A stretch of DNA of 25,319 nucleotides from Plakobranchus ocellatus (GCA_019648995.1 BLXT01000383.1:403216-428534), one strand, 5' to 3'; positions 1 through 13,400 are shown, numbered from the stretch's first letter. The notes: a model not told the origin generated them from the letters alone. Numbers and translations are program-made.

Positions 1-1252
1 TTTTTTATTTATTTTTTTTTTTTTAAGTTCATTAAATCAACTTTTGCGTGTAATTTTCTTAAAAGTATAAAACCTATGTTCTTGTACAATACATGTTCTT
101 GCAATTTGGTTTTAGAAAAATGGAATGTTATAACCTCTCACTCAATTTTCATGAGGTTGTTTCTTTTCTGTTCTGTTGCTTTGCATGCCTTTTGTTTAAA
201 AAATTGAGTAATTTTTAAAGCTTTTGTCTCACTGCTCTCATTTTTTTTCCTTGCTTTTGCCATCCTCACTCTTTAGCTTATGTGACTGCTTTCAATGGTT
301 TATCCTCATATTTTCTCGTGCTTAATGTGGAGTTTGATGGGAAACAAGCCTGAAACAGGAAATGAAAAAGCAAATTCAATTTTCAAATCTGAAAACTGTC
401 AGTAGATCGAGTACTCAGTCTGCAGGCTGGCTTTTCTGAAGCAGCAACATGCTTACTCACTTGACATTTCCTACGCAAAACAATTTTTGCCTTAAACATT
501 ATCATGACAATATGGAACATTCTATGTTTGCTTTCGTAAACCTCAAGTGCCATTTGTAAAGTTAAACTTAGATCATAGTCCACTCTAAAGAAATTAAGTG
601 CATTGCAAATTGCAAATGCAGGAATCAGGGCCAACATTGAAAATCTGCATTGGAAACTTTTAATAGTATTTTTTTTTTTCTAACATATCAGTGCAAGTAC
701 GAGATATTATTGTGGAATCCAACAACATTTTGTACAAAATTATGATTTGTGTGCATGTTTTCTCAAGCTGCTCATGTTGTGGTCATTTGCATGTCTGCAT
801 TCAATTGGACTTGCATTTTAACTTAAGCAAATTTGTGGCCTATGAAGTATAGCTAAGTGTGATTTTTTTTTTTTTTCTTACTGCTGAATTTAAGCTGCTT
901 TGCTGTGTGTCTTGAATATTAGTCTTTGAACACTTTGACCACTTGACGGTTTACTTTTTGGTTTGTCTATATCCAAAATGGACCAGTCAGCTGACAAATG
1001 GCCAAAATTAACATTGCTTGAATCCTGTAACCACTAATTTGTTCTTTCTGACACCCTGTGGTGATTTAAACCCTACTGAAAGTTTAGTCAATCCTAAACC
1101 TGATTCTTAAAACTTGGTTTATGGTTAACTAAAATGGTAGTAAGGTTTAAATATGGCAGTTTCTAATACTAACACTGTATGCATGTTTTGCTTCTTGGCC
1201 AAACTCGCTTGTTTCACATGGCTTTTACTAACCCGCTGACCGTGGTGTGTAG
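1..1252 (+). other. Upstream FKBP15 intron, no feature seen
   Basis: AT-rich, T-run-rich sequence ending at the exon acceptor at 1251-1252. I found no FKBP15-like peptide or convincing exon. A minus-strand open frame at 383-637 has no recognisable content. Confidence 0.6.
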
Positions 1253-1422
1253 TGGTCACCTCACTGCCTGTATCGAGCAGCACAATGACTCAGCCAACAC
1301 CTTCCTCCCAACCTTCAGATGCCCTGACCCCTGCCCTCCTCACTGAGTCACGGCAGCAGAACACAGAGGTCAGAATCACCCTCTCAAAAGTCTCAGACAA
1401 AGTGGACAGAATTTTGGATAAG
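1253..1422 (+). CDS. FKBP15: FKBP15 exon 1 of window (linker and start of coiled coil)
   Basis: Acceptor 'tgtgtag', donor AAG|GTGAGT, ends in phase 0. It encodes a Ser/Thr/Pro-rich linker, then 'LLTESRQQNTEVR' and 'SKVSDKVDRILDK', the most recognisable FKBP15 signature. The acceptor has a weak pyrimidine tract, so the left edge is the least certain of the gene. Confidence 0.85.
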
Positions 1423-4400
1423 GTGAGTTTTTATTATTTAAGAGCATCATCTAACTATGTTTTTACTTCTTTTACTATAACTGCATTTTTATGCCTCAAG
1501 ATTGTGGGATTTTCTTTTTTCTTTCAAGAATGAGAGAGATAAAGAGTATTAAGAACTGTTGGATTGTTTTATTAGAAAATTTTAAGTGATTTTTGTAATT
1601 TGTTTTATTTGAACATATTAATTGTGCAAGCAATAAATGTTTTACTGGGACAAGAGGGAATGCAGTGAGTCAGTACGAAATGAGATCTATTCGTAGTAGG
1701 AACAAGTACTATAAACATGGATATAGTTATCATAATTAATAATTTTTTATATCCTTACAATTGCGTAATCTTTGGGGAAGCCTTGTACTCTGCAACATTG
1801 ATTAAAATCTATGGTGCTTTCCCAGGTGATCATAAAACTTATTTTACCATGGCCAATTTTCCTGCAAATATTTTATTTTGGGCTGACCTGGAACGAGTAA
1901 GAGATGAAAAATAGACACAAAGAGTTGTACAATATCTTGCTTTCAAGAAGTAGAGAAGACAAACATGCAGTGCACTCTCAAAATGGTTGACACTGTGATT
2001 GTCCACTTTGCTTTAATATTTTAAAATTGGTACGTATTTGTGTGGTTGGTTTTTTTTCACACTATATTCTAAAGAAACCATTGCTTCTGTATCTTTGTTT
2101 TCTTCTTGTTTTTTTTCTTTAGGAAAGCTTAAGATGTATTTATTTTCCCACATGTGGAAAATATGACCTGTAATTGTAATTTTTGAAAAGTGTAAATGCT
2201 CTGGGGAATTCTTACTTATAACTACTTTTTTTTTTCAACATAACTATTCAGATTCAACCACACAACATTACATTTGAAAGTTAATGGCTGCTAAAGCATG
2301 GCGAAATGGTTTATCATTTATAAGACTGAATTGTGTGTCAATTCTGTAAATTTCGAGTATGAATTGTGTGTCGATTCTGTGAATTTCGAGTATATTCAAC
2401 ACCATGTCTTGTGTGTTTGTTGTCGTAATTGCTTTTATTTTGATCTCTTTTGCTTAGATTTCCTTTTATTTTTTCATGTCATCCCTATTCTCTTATTCTC
2501 TTTTCAAGTAGAGTCAATTTGCTGAAGGTTCCTACTCAGACTCACAAAAAATGTACTCAAGGTTAGAAACGGATTTCCTCTCTACATTCACCCTTTGCGC
2601 TGTGAAAACTAATGGTAATTCATTGCGCAGAGATCAGGACATAGCCCCTTAAAACGCTTATGGTAATTTTTTGTTATTAATAATCATTTGCCTAAAAAAA
2701 ACATCAGGATCACAAATGAACAAACTGTTTCTCCTTATTTGCAGCTGGAGAACACAGGCATGCAGGCCATGATGGGAGGAGCAGTTGCACCCTATGGCAG
2801 CAACATGCCAGCACCGACCATGGAGGCTAATGTGCTCATGCACAACATCACTCGAATTGTCCAGGTAAGAGGTAGTTTTAAAAACAGCAAAATATTCTTC
2901 TCTTAAATGTAAACTTGGTGAATTTTTTCAATGGTTTCTTTCCGGCCTGGAGATGCATTTCTGTTTTAAATAAAAGGAATAAGATGTTAAAAGCTTAAAA
3001 AGCTTGTATTTTGAGTTCCTGTTCTGCGGTGTCCATAGTTGAAATACCAGAACTTAAGTTCAGCTCAGTTCAGGAGGACAAGAATAAATATGACAGACAA
3101 TTTATTTGTTAAATCCCTTCATTTTATTTCACATGTTTAGGGTAATTTTATATATATATATATATCTTTTTGTGCCCAATATCCCTGTTTCAAGCCTATC
3201 AATTTTTCTCCACTTATCATGAAGTCATGAGAGAGCATTTGCTTTCCTTGAGAAAATGTCAATAAATCATCATTAACACTTGGGTCGCTTCTCTTTGAAC
3301 ATTGCAGGAGAATGAGCGTTTGAAGAAAGATGTGTATGAGCAGTCCAACAAAGTCCAGGAACTCAATGAGAAAATGTCCAGTTTGATAGAAAAAAATCAA
3401 AGGTAATTGATGCAGCTTGATTGTGTTGAAACCTGAAAGACCTTGAATTAGCTTTTTTCAGCTTACTTTGAAAAGAGAAGTTGCATATCAAAAATTCAAT
3501 TATGTAGAGTTAAAAGTTATTTTAATTTTTTTAACCTGTCGTAACTCTACTGCTTTTTCTCACCTTTTCGCTCATATGTCTTCAAAGTTTGCAATAAAAT
3601 CAGTAAATTGATATAAATCTACTGATGTTTACATCGCCTTTCTCCTTTTCTTCCCCAAAAAAAAAAAAGGCCTTTGATTATCTACCTGTATAAATCCAGA
3701 AGTTTATAAGTTAGTCGTTAGGAACCTCCATCTCAACTCATTTTCCTTTCTTTATAGCTTCTCAAGCTCCTCAAAGTGTTGTGAAAGTGATTATGTGTTA
3801 CTATTCAAAAAATACACTGCCTCAAAGAATGCATTTCCTCTTGTTTTAACAGATATGTAGAACAAAGCCATACTGCACTAGAGCAGAGAAATGAGGGTTA
3901 CAAATACTCGGCATCTCAATCACAGGCAAGAGTGCTTGCGCTTGAACAGGAGAAGGTAAAAGCCTTGTTTTTTAAAACAAAAATCTTTACTCCTTTAAAT
4001 CTGATTTATTTTCTTCAATTTAAAATGTAAGGTTGCACAGAACAACAAAAAACATTTTGGGCAATATAGTAAATTTCATTTGAATCCTGTAACCACTTTT
4101 TAAATCTGTCTCAAGACATATTACAATGTAAGACACCCAAAGCAAACCAGTCACATGTCACCCTGAATACTTTTGCACTAAGGCCTTTTTAAAAAATTTG
4201 CATAAACTCAAAAAGTTCACAAAAGTATATACTTTGAATTCACATAACTTTTGCCGGAATTGAGCTAGACATATGCTTTTTGTTTTAAAATTTAAAAACT
4301 ATACATACTCTTGAGCTTATAGATTTTGCTAGTATGTTCATAAGTTATATGTCCAAATTTGGCGTGTGACTGATTGCTGTAGATGCCTCACATAATAATC

Positions 4401-7400
4401 TTAGTGTTTCCCGTATAGATTATCACACTTGAACTTTCTGCTTCTTCCAGGTGCATTTGGCCACAGAGCTCAGCTCTGCATCATCACAGATCAGCACACT
4501 GCAGCTGGAACTGGCAGAGCTTCGTCGTCAAGAGGCTGAGCATCGGCAGAAACTCCAGGAGATGTCGACCACCAGCTCCAGCACAAAGGAAGAGGTGGCA
4601 AAACTAACAACACAAAGAGAAGGTGACATAGTTGATGGTGATAAACTAGAGGCAGATGGCAAGGGATGGACAGAAAGAGAAATATATTCATGAGAGACTA
4701 ATGGAAAGAGAGTAAGAGAGAGAGAATCGGAGGAAGAGAGAGGGAGAGAGCAAAAGAAACAGAGAAAGAGAGTCGTGTATACATACACACAGATTGGTAA
4801 AAAGAGAGAGTGTGAGAGAGAAAATGAGAGCGAGAGATGAGACAGACAGCTGATTTGAGAGAGAAGAGGGAATCTTGTATGTCAAGATGATAATTTCTCT
4901 ACATTGTATTTAAAAATCATCTAATAGTTTATTTGTATATTCTTCAATTTCTTTTGTTTTTTTATTATTTTTATTTGAGCAGAAGATGAGCAAAAGATCC
5001 AAAGTCTCACAGACAGTGTCAGGGAGCATAAACAAGTTAGGAAATCTTTGGAAGCCAAGCTGGCAACTTACACAGAAGAATTGGCTGATCTCAAAAGCAC
5101 TTCGGAAACCTTAGAAAGGGTAGATTTTTTATTTGATTGGATATGTATTTATCTTGATCCAAAACTTTGTGTAAATGTATCTCTGATCTTTTCTGAACTA
5201 AGTAGTTGCTTTTGTGCTCATGGGCATTTAGATATGTTCAAATTTTGAAGCTTGTTTTGAAAGCAATATGAGTTATGTTTAGGTCTTGGCACCTGGCCTG
5301 CTTTTGATTCTTTTTTTTTTCCATTTTGCAATTGTGACAATACAGTGTGATTAGTTTTGCTGCAGGAGCAAGTGTAATAAGTGTCGGTATGATCATGACA
5401 TTTCTCAATTGTTCACAACCAAGACGTCACACATGTTGTTGAGATGTCTTTCAATATTTGATACAATTTAAAATCTGTGATCATTGCTGCTTAGAAAGCA
5501 TGAAATTTATTTTTTCATGGCAAAATATTTTCTGCAAAACTTCTCCATTTGTGCTAATGTTATGCATATATTACTTATGCTAGTATAGTAGTTATTAAAA
5601 TGTCTACCCTCAATATTTTGTTTCACATGCTTAACAAGATTTTTAAAAATTCATAAAGTGTTGTTTTGTAAATCCGTAAAACAACTTTGGGATTTTGAAA
5701 TATGCCCACATAAAGTGGCATGATCTAGAGGGACATATCTATATTTTTGTGGATTTTGTTGACACCCCACACAAATTTGTATAGGCATTAAACTTTTGAG
5801 CTTAGCTCCATTATAATAAGATTCCTTTACACTATGTTTGGTACTGCATATCTGAAAGGAGATAACATGCCCACAATGGGCTTTTTTTTTTCATGAACCT
5901 TAATATATTGTTTTATCATTCTATGTTTGACTGTAGTGCCAAAATTAGCCCATCCACCTTTCCTATTTATGGTACGCCATAAGCAGCCAAACTAAAATCT
6001 GTGCCTCTTTCTCTCATGGGCTCAATGATGAACTGTTCTGTCTTCAGAGTCTCAGTGAAAGGAAAAGGAAAGCAGCTGAAGATCGCAGGAAACTGGAGGA
6101 AGACATGGAAGACGCTAAAATCAGCTATGAGGTAATGAGGTATAGGCCTACCTTAGGTTGTTTTTTTGTTGTTTTTTTTTTTTAATTGTTGTTTTCAGGA
6201 TAGTTTTAAATAGTTACAATTTTGTAAGGGTATCATTGGAGAATAATTTCACAAAGAACTGTTTTATCTTGGACTCTTCTATGAAAGTTTTTGCTATTCA
6301 TTCAGCAACTTTTGGCTACTTTACTTACTACCTCTTTTGGGCAATTACTGACAAACGACTTACTTTCTGTGAAAAGGTCATATATAAAAAATTCTCCTCC
6401 ATGGTTGTATCAACTGTATCAAGCTTTGGGTTTTGTTGCAGTTTGTTTTGTCTTTCCAAACCTTTATAAAAGATAAGCTTATCTGATGATACAATTATCT
6501 ATAGTTTTTCTTTTTAATTGGGAAAATCGGGAAAGAAATCAGTCTGAATCTTTTGAGTATTCCATACTAATGTAAAAGTTTTTAGACTAAGAATTCATCT
6601 TCTGGTCTATATTCATTATCAAGAACAGAATTGAAGTTAAGAGGTATAGAAATCTGGAGCAGCTGAAACATAATGTAACTTTGATTTGGTCTCTTCCCTG
6701 ATCACAGCAAACCATTGAGGGACTGAGGGAAAGACTGCGTAAGCAGCAAAAATCTGTGAATGCAGAAACAGAGAGTAAAGTAAGATTGTATAGTTTATCT
6801 TTTAAAAAGTAATAAGTTCTGTGTTATGACAAGTTGGTAATTCAATAAAGCTCCATACTTTTTTTTTGTAGTATTGCTTATTTGCTGTCCAAATTTTTGA
6901 AAAGGTTTTAAAAAAATGATCACAATAAATTTAGAAATCTCTAGATTTAAATGAATTAGCCCCAAATTTGGCTGGTCTGAGGGCAATTTCCAGCATTAGT
7001 TTTCAGAGTATAATTAATGTAAATAAAATTTGATTATTTCTTGATAAATTTTTGTTACTTTGATGAAGCTCATCGAAGGTTCTTGAACAATTAATCCTTA
7101 TTCACTTCCTATATTTTTATTTTTTTTCCCATTGATATTTAATTGCTTGGAGCAAGTAATATCCACCAATATAAATAATTTATAATTTCATGTTTTAATA
7201 TTCTTTTTGTATTTACTTTGAAAGCTGAAATACCTTAGCAGTATTTTTTTTTTCTGTACATCAAAGTTACATCTTTCAGCTTTTCCATTCTTCCTTATTT
7301 TTTTTTGTTAAATTGAAGAAAGAGCCTGGCATTGTTGAAAGAGACCTTGAAAATGCTTTTTGTTATACATTATAAAATTTAAGAAGCAAAGAAATAGGCA

Positions 7401-10400
7401 ATAGACACAAAAAGGTCTGTGAAAAGGGGAGAACTTTATTAAATTGACTCCTTTTGTGTTCACTTTAAATATTTCCTTGTGACATTACAGATGTCCCAAG
7501 TGGAGGAAGAAATATCGAAAGAGTGGCAGGCTAAGTGTGACAAGATGGTGGCTGCTGCGGCAGCAAAGCACGAGAGACAGATGGTGGAGGCACAGGAGGA
7601 AAAGAAAGATTTGCAGCTTAAAATTGAGCAGTTGGAGAAAAAGGTAGTAGAGCATCCATTCTTTCTCATTGTTTTTACATCTCTCTCTCTCTCTCTCTCT
7701 CTCTTTGTTGCTCTCTTTTTCTCTCCCTCCCTCTTTGTGTCCCTATCTTCCCCCATCTGTCATTTCTCCTCTCTTTGTTTTCCTTCTCTTATCCTTTGTT
7801 CCCACACCCTCCGTACCATCTGGCTAACAGATTTGTGTGTGTCACAAGCTAAAGTACACTAATGCTAAGATTCTTTTAAATCCCATCAAAGTGCTCTTTA
7901 CCTCCTTTTATTCTGTGCAAAATCTTCGCCACCTTTGTCCTTGATTTTCAAAGTTAAACAAAGATGCTAAATTTTTATGGAATTTAGGATTCCAATGGAT
8001 TGGAAATTAGAAATGAATCATTTCTGTAGTGTTTAATTTGTATTTCATAAATGATTTTACCAGTTATCATCCAATATTGGGTTTGCGTAACATAATCTTA
8101 TATGATTTGTGTTTCCTTCCATGACATTCCCACCCTCCCTCCTCACTTGCTCCCTTTCTACATCCCTCCTACCTTCCCTCCCTCCTCACTTGTTCCCTTT
8201 TGTACATCCCTCCCTCCCTCCTTCAAAACCATGCCTCAGCTTGAGACTGTGAGATCCTCTGGGTCCTCAACAGAACAGCAAGTGAGTCAACTCCAGGACG
8301 AATTGTCAGACATGAGAGTGTGGAAAGAGAAAGTAAGAATTTCTTTCATCTACATGAAAAAAATATGAATTTGATTTTTTTTTCAGACTTACCAATCTTA
8401 AAAAGCATCTTCCTTAGTTATCCTTACAATTTAAATTTACTGATAATTAAAACAGGGTTTTATATTCTAAATGCATATGAATTAAGAGGACTTCAAGTGA
8501 TACACCAAGAAGGCATACAAAGGAAAGGAAAAAAAAACAAAACTATAAACCAAAATGAAATTTAAAAAGTATTAGAATTGCTTTGAATATATCTTTAATT
8601 GAATAGGGGTGGTAGTTTAAATTAGAAAAGTAGCAGCATTGCTAAATAAATCTCATAGGATCTCTTTTGTTGTTCATGTTTCATCTAAAAGAAAAAAAGG
8701 GAGTTTACAGTACAAATAGCGTCTTGTTTTTGTGTTTTGTGAATGGGCAATATCAGGTTGATAATTGAACAAAAATGGTTCAACAGAGTTCAGTTGGTTT
8801 TTTTTTTTTCTCATTCAAACCAGAATTTGCTTCTTTGAAATAAAGAGAAAGTTGAAGTAAACCTTAATCTGATGTCACTGTCGGTGACAATGTTACGTTA
8901 CCACCTTGACTCGTGATACACATACACTCACAAAATTTTGTTTTAACTATTGACTTAAATTTGAACAAGGTATCGAAGCTGACATATTGTATTGAAAAGC
9001 CAAGTTACCTTTTTTTTTTAAAAATTCCAAATAAAACATTATTATGAATGACATTATAGAAGAACTGTTTTCCTGCTGTGTTTAAAAAAAAAAAAATTAG
9101 CGTGATTTGCTTCTCTGTTTTTTTCTCCAAAGTATGAGAAGTTACGAGCCCAGGCAACCTCCATGAAAGATAAATATGAAGAAAGGATTCAGACTTTGGA
9201 GCAAGAGAATGACAAATCGATGGAGGAAGCAAACTCAACGGCCCAGCAGCAGACACAGAGATTACGAGATCATACCATGGAGCTTCAGCAACAGATTCAA
9301 ACTCTCAGGCAGCAGTTGCAGCAGGCACAAGCAGACGCAAAAGTTGAGATAAACAGGAGTCAGCAGCAGAGCCAGGCAACAGGAGGAAGTTCAGCAGATG
9401 TTGCCACTGAGGTTGGATTTTTTTTTACTAATTTGAAAAATTATTTCTTCTCAGGGTTTGTGTAAACTTCAACCTTTTTTTTTTTAATTGGAATTTTTTT
9501 TTAAATCAAGAGGTCAACTTGGATTGTTAAACTTGTTATGTACATATTATTGGCAGCCTTTTTTCTTTCTAGCAACAGTGTTTGTTGAATAGATATATAT
9601 TTTATTAATTTTGTTTTTTAGCGTGAAACAGCATTACCTCAGAGGAAAAGTGTACAAAAAAAACCTTGATACTTCCTTGTCTCTGAAATTGGCTCAGAAG
9701 CCGACTTTGAATACTCAACAGCCATTTAGTGTCAGCTGTTTGTAAATACCTGAAATTCAAGACCTTTAATTTCAAATTGTATATAGAGGTGATATCTAGA
9801 TCTGGATCTAAGCCTAGATGAAGTGATCATTGGGATCCATGAGATTTGTCTAAATTTAGATCTACATCTGTGTAAAAGGACAAAGTCAGCATTCAAATCC
9901 ACATCAGATTCACTATCTACTCATTTCACCCTTTCCTGCAATATTGTATAAAAAGCAGTGAATTCTACTTTAGTTAGCATAGAAAATTACCAAGGGTAAT
10001 TTAGGAATTGAAAGGCTTTACTTACAATGATAACATTTGCTGAAATTGTAGATAAGATACTGTTTTCAAAGGTTAGCTTAATCTTGGACACGTTGAGACA
10101 GAGGGCCAGTGGAAAAAAATACTCATGTCTTCAAGGCTCAATGCTCAGAAACAAGGCGATCACTAATAGGGACGGTGCACGTAAACAAGTTTATAAGCTG
10201 TATATTAATCAGGCGTACACATTATCTGTAACAAAAATGTGTATTTTTCAACCCGCATGTTAGGGAACAATGCAAGGAACTCCAGTATGAAAAGTAGAGT
10301 ACTTGTAGCATAAGGGTTTGCATTATCTTCATTTTAGTTCAGGTCGCAAAATGTTAGATAAAAACATGCAAGCCTCTTGAGGGTGATTCAAGCATGAAAA

Positions 10401-13400
10401 TGAGAATCCAAACATGATCATCTGAGCTTGATGCCTTCAATTTTTCTGCCTTGGTATGTAGTGCGATCATCAATTTCATATTGAGTTAAGCCCCAGCTTA
10501 TTTATTTCAATCTGGTAATCAAGCAACTCACAATTAAAAAATCCTGCGAGCTTTAAATGGTTCTTTATTATTTCCTTATTTTTAGATAACATTTTGCTGA
10601 TTAAATGTTTGCCTTCTCTTAAAATTTTTCTCGTTATTTCGATTAAACAGGTCAAGAAGATCATGAACTCTGTATTTCAAACACTGCGAGCAGAGTTTGT
10701 AGCTGATGAGTCTTATATAGGGTCAGAGATCTTGGGAATTATACTGAATGTGATTAAGGTGAGTTGTATACAGGATAAGCGATTCTGGGAACTAGACTGG
10801 ATGTCATTAAGGTGAGTCTTATACAGGATAAGTGATTCTGGGAACTAGACTGAAGGTCATTAAGGTGAGTCTTATACAGGATCAAATCAGAGTTTCTAGG
10901 AATTGTACTGAATGTCATTAAGGTGAGTCTCATACAGAATGAGAATTCTAGGAACTATACAGCATGTCATCAAGGTGATACAGGATAAGTGATTTTGGGA
11001 CTTATGCTATCATAAAGGTGAGTTTTATAGAGATTCAGAGATTCTAGGCGTTACACTGAATGTCATGAAAGTGAGTCTTACATAGGATAAGAGATTCTGG
11101 TAAACATACTGAATGTCATGAAAGTGAATCTTATCGAGGTTAAGAGATTCTGGTAAACATGCTGAATGTTATGAAAGTGAGCCATAAGTAGGATCTGGGT
11201 TTTTGCAAAGTGGCTTCAAACTCAAGAAATAAAAAAGAGAAATTTCAATATCTCGTTCATCAAAATTTTTTACATATGTTTAAAATTTGTGTTGCTTTGA
11301 AGACATATTATCATTGTTTTGTTTTTGTTTTTAATGTTGTTTTTTTTTTCATAGCAAACAACCTTAAAGTTGGTGAACAAAGTTGCGGAGAATCAAGAGG
11401 ATGAGGATGAAGATGAAGATGAAGAAGATGAGGATGAGGAAGATGAAGAAGAAGAAGAAGAAGATAAAGAGGAGGAGGAGGAAGATGAAGAAGAAGTAAA
11501 TGTTGATGAAGAAACAGAGGAAGAGGAGAGCCAAAGTAAAGCAGCTGCTGCCGCCAAACATGAAGGTAATGTTTAAAGAAATGTTTTTTGTAAACAGATG
11601 TAAAATATTTCAGATTTTTTTACTGAGATAATCTACAGTCAAAAATACAGATATTTGTATAATCAAAATGTGGATACTTCTCTAGTAGGGTAGCACATAG
11701 AGAGCTAAAAACAGTCATTTTGGTGGATGCTTATTATTGCTAATGGAAAAAAACAAGAAAAAAAAAGGTATAAAAATAGATGTTGTGAACAAAGTTACTG
11801 AGAATGAATAGGGTAAAGACGAAGAAGAAGCAACTACAATCAATTCTGTTTCCCATTCAGTATTTCCTGGTCTTAATCTTTGAATTTAAAGCTGTACTTC
11901 TTCACATTTAATAAAAATAAAAAAGTTATAAGACTAGAGTAAATTGAGCAAAGTAAATAACGAATGTTTAGGATTTTTACAAAATGGTATCTTTTGCCAT
12001 TGAAACATCTGTAATATGTGGTACATTTATGACGATTCTTTTTGTTTGTATTGAATAAAAAGGATGGATTGCAAACATTTGCGCTGGCCTCGAGCAAATA
12101 TTTAACACTATTTGACTTCTCTTTTGTGCAGAGACCGTAGGAGAGGATGAAGAGGAGGAAGAGAAAGAGGAGAAGGCTCAGTCTGGCCAACCTGATGCTG
12201 AGGAAGTTGTTGAGCAGCCTCAAGAAGAGTCTCAGCCATCTGTGTCTACAGGAATTGGCAAAGAATCAGAGGCAGAAGCTTCGCTAAAAGCAGAGTTGTC
12301 TGACACTCACAGTAGCAAGATTGAAGAAAAGGCGGAGAACAAAGAGGAAGTGTCACCAGTAGACGGCAGGAGTTCAGAGGGCACCGGCTCAGGCTCCGAT
12401 TTTGAAATAGTTTCTGAAAGTGGCATTGATCAAGAGCTGGCTGGGGAAGCAGCAGACAGCACTCCAGAACTCCCCAAGGAAGAAAAGAGTGAGTTGGTTG
12501 CTGGTAAAAATGAAGAGGAGGAGTCAGCCAGCAGTGGTGATGCAACTCCAGTGAAAGAGGTTGATCAGGAGCTCCAACAGAAAGCCAAAATTCCTGAGGC
12601 AGAAGAGGCTCTTGTAGCTGAGGAAGAGAAACCTGGAGAGGAAAAGGCAATCTCTAACCCATTGAATGCGCCAGAAAGTGATGAAGCTGAGTCCAACATT
12701 GTAAAGAAGAGTGAGAAGCCAGAGAATAAACCCCCTGCTCAACCCTCCCCTCCATCTGCTGAACAAAAAGAGAAAAACTCAACTCCCATTACGACGAAAC
12801 CCAGACAAGGCAGCGTAACTGTTGATGCTGACTCAAGAGAGCCGCCTCCTTTTTTTGACGATGATGATGAGGATGATGATAAAGATAGGTATATAGATTT
12901 CTTAGTTTTAAAAATTTCTGACAGTTTCTGAAAATAATTTGTTCTCGGAAATTAAATATAAGAATAGTGACTGATATCAAAAGTTATTTTTTTCTTTTCA
13001 TGCACTTCAGACAGGTGCAGGTTAGATCAATTTTTTTAAAATATACTTATGAAATTGTGGCTAAACTTACTCTAGTTTCAATTTATTTGAACCTCCTTAT
13101 GATGTATATTTTTTTTTCCACAATAAAATGCCAAGATGTCATGCAAAACAAACACTATGTCATTCAAGCACAACATCATACCAGAAAAGTATAATATCAT
13201 AGTTAAAAAAAAAACCAACAATCATTAAATGTGAAATGTTTGTAAGTGTAGCTCTGTAGCATTGATTGACTGTTGATATCCCTGCCATTATTAAGCTGAG
13301 TTATTGAACAATCACAGATTGTGTAAGTTGTTGCAACTGTTTTAGGTTTGAGGCGTCAGTCATTATTGTATTCTTCTATGCTATTTTAAGTTTCAAGCGT

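Larger units (their letters stand above)
2865..4450 (+). other. Three FKBP15 introns (2865-3307, 3403-3852, 3956-4450)
   Basis: AT-rich introns between exons 2 and 5 of the window. The only distinct item is a (TA)n run at about 3148-3165. No conserved peptide, RNA gene or mobile element was seen. Confidence 0.6.
5120..7490 (+). other. Three FKBP15 introns (5120-6047, 6132-6707, 6780-7490), no further feature seen
   Basis: AT-rich intronic sequence with T-runs. Open frames at 6158-6469, 6291-6476 and 6795-6986 are hydrophobic or low-complexity and lack any family resemblance. No repeat or RNA gene was recognised. Confidence 0.55.

Noticed and set aside
7479-7862. 127-codon plus-strand frame running past exon 9 of the window.
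   Set aside because: Only 7491-7643 is exon; the rest is translation of a (CT)n intronic tract.
9620-9668. Possible alternative terminal FKBP15 exon: 'tttttag' followed by 15 open codons ('RETALPQRKSVQKKP') and a stop, in phase with the preceding exon.
   Set aside because: No poly(A) signal nearby, no family similarity, and such short open runs after a T-rich AG are common in AT-rich introns.
10759-11200. Regular spacing of about 53 bases considered as a CRISPR-like array.
   Set aside because: Units are contiguous without variable spacers and derive from a coding exon in an animal gene; it is a minisatellite.
12246-12766. Long minus-strand frames (134 and 80 codons) opposite FKBP15 exon 14.
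   Set aside because: Antisense shadows of a Glu/Ser/Pro-rich coding exon that is supported by frame and splice sites.
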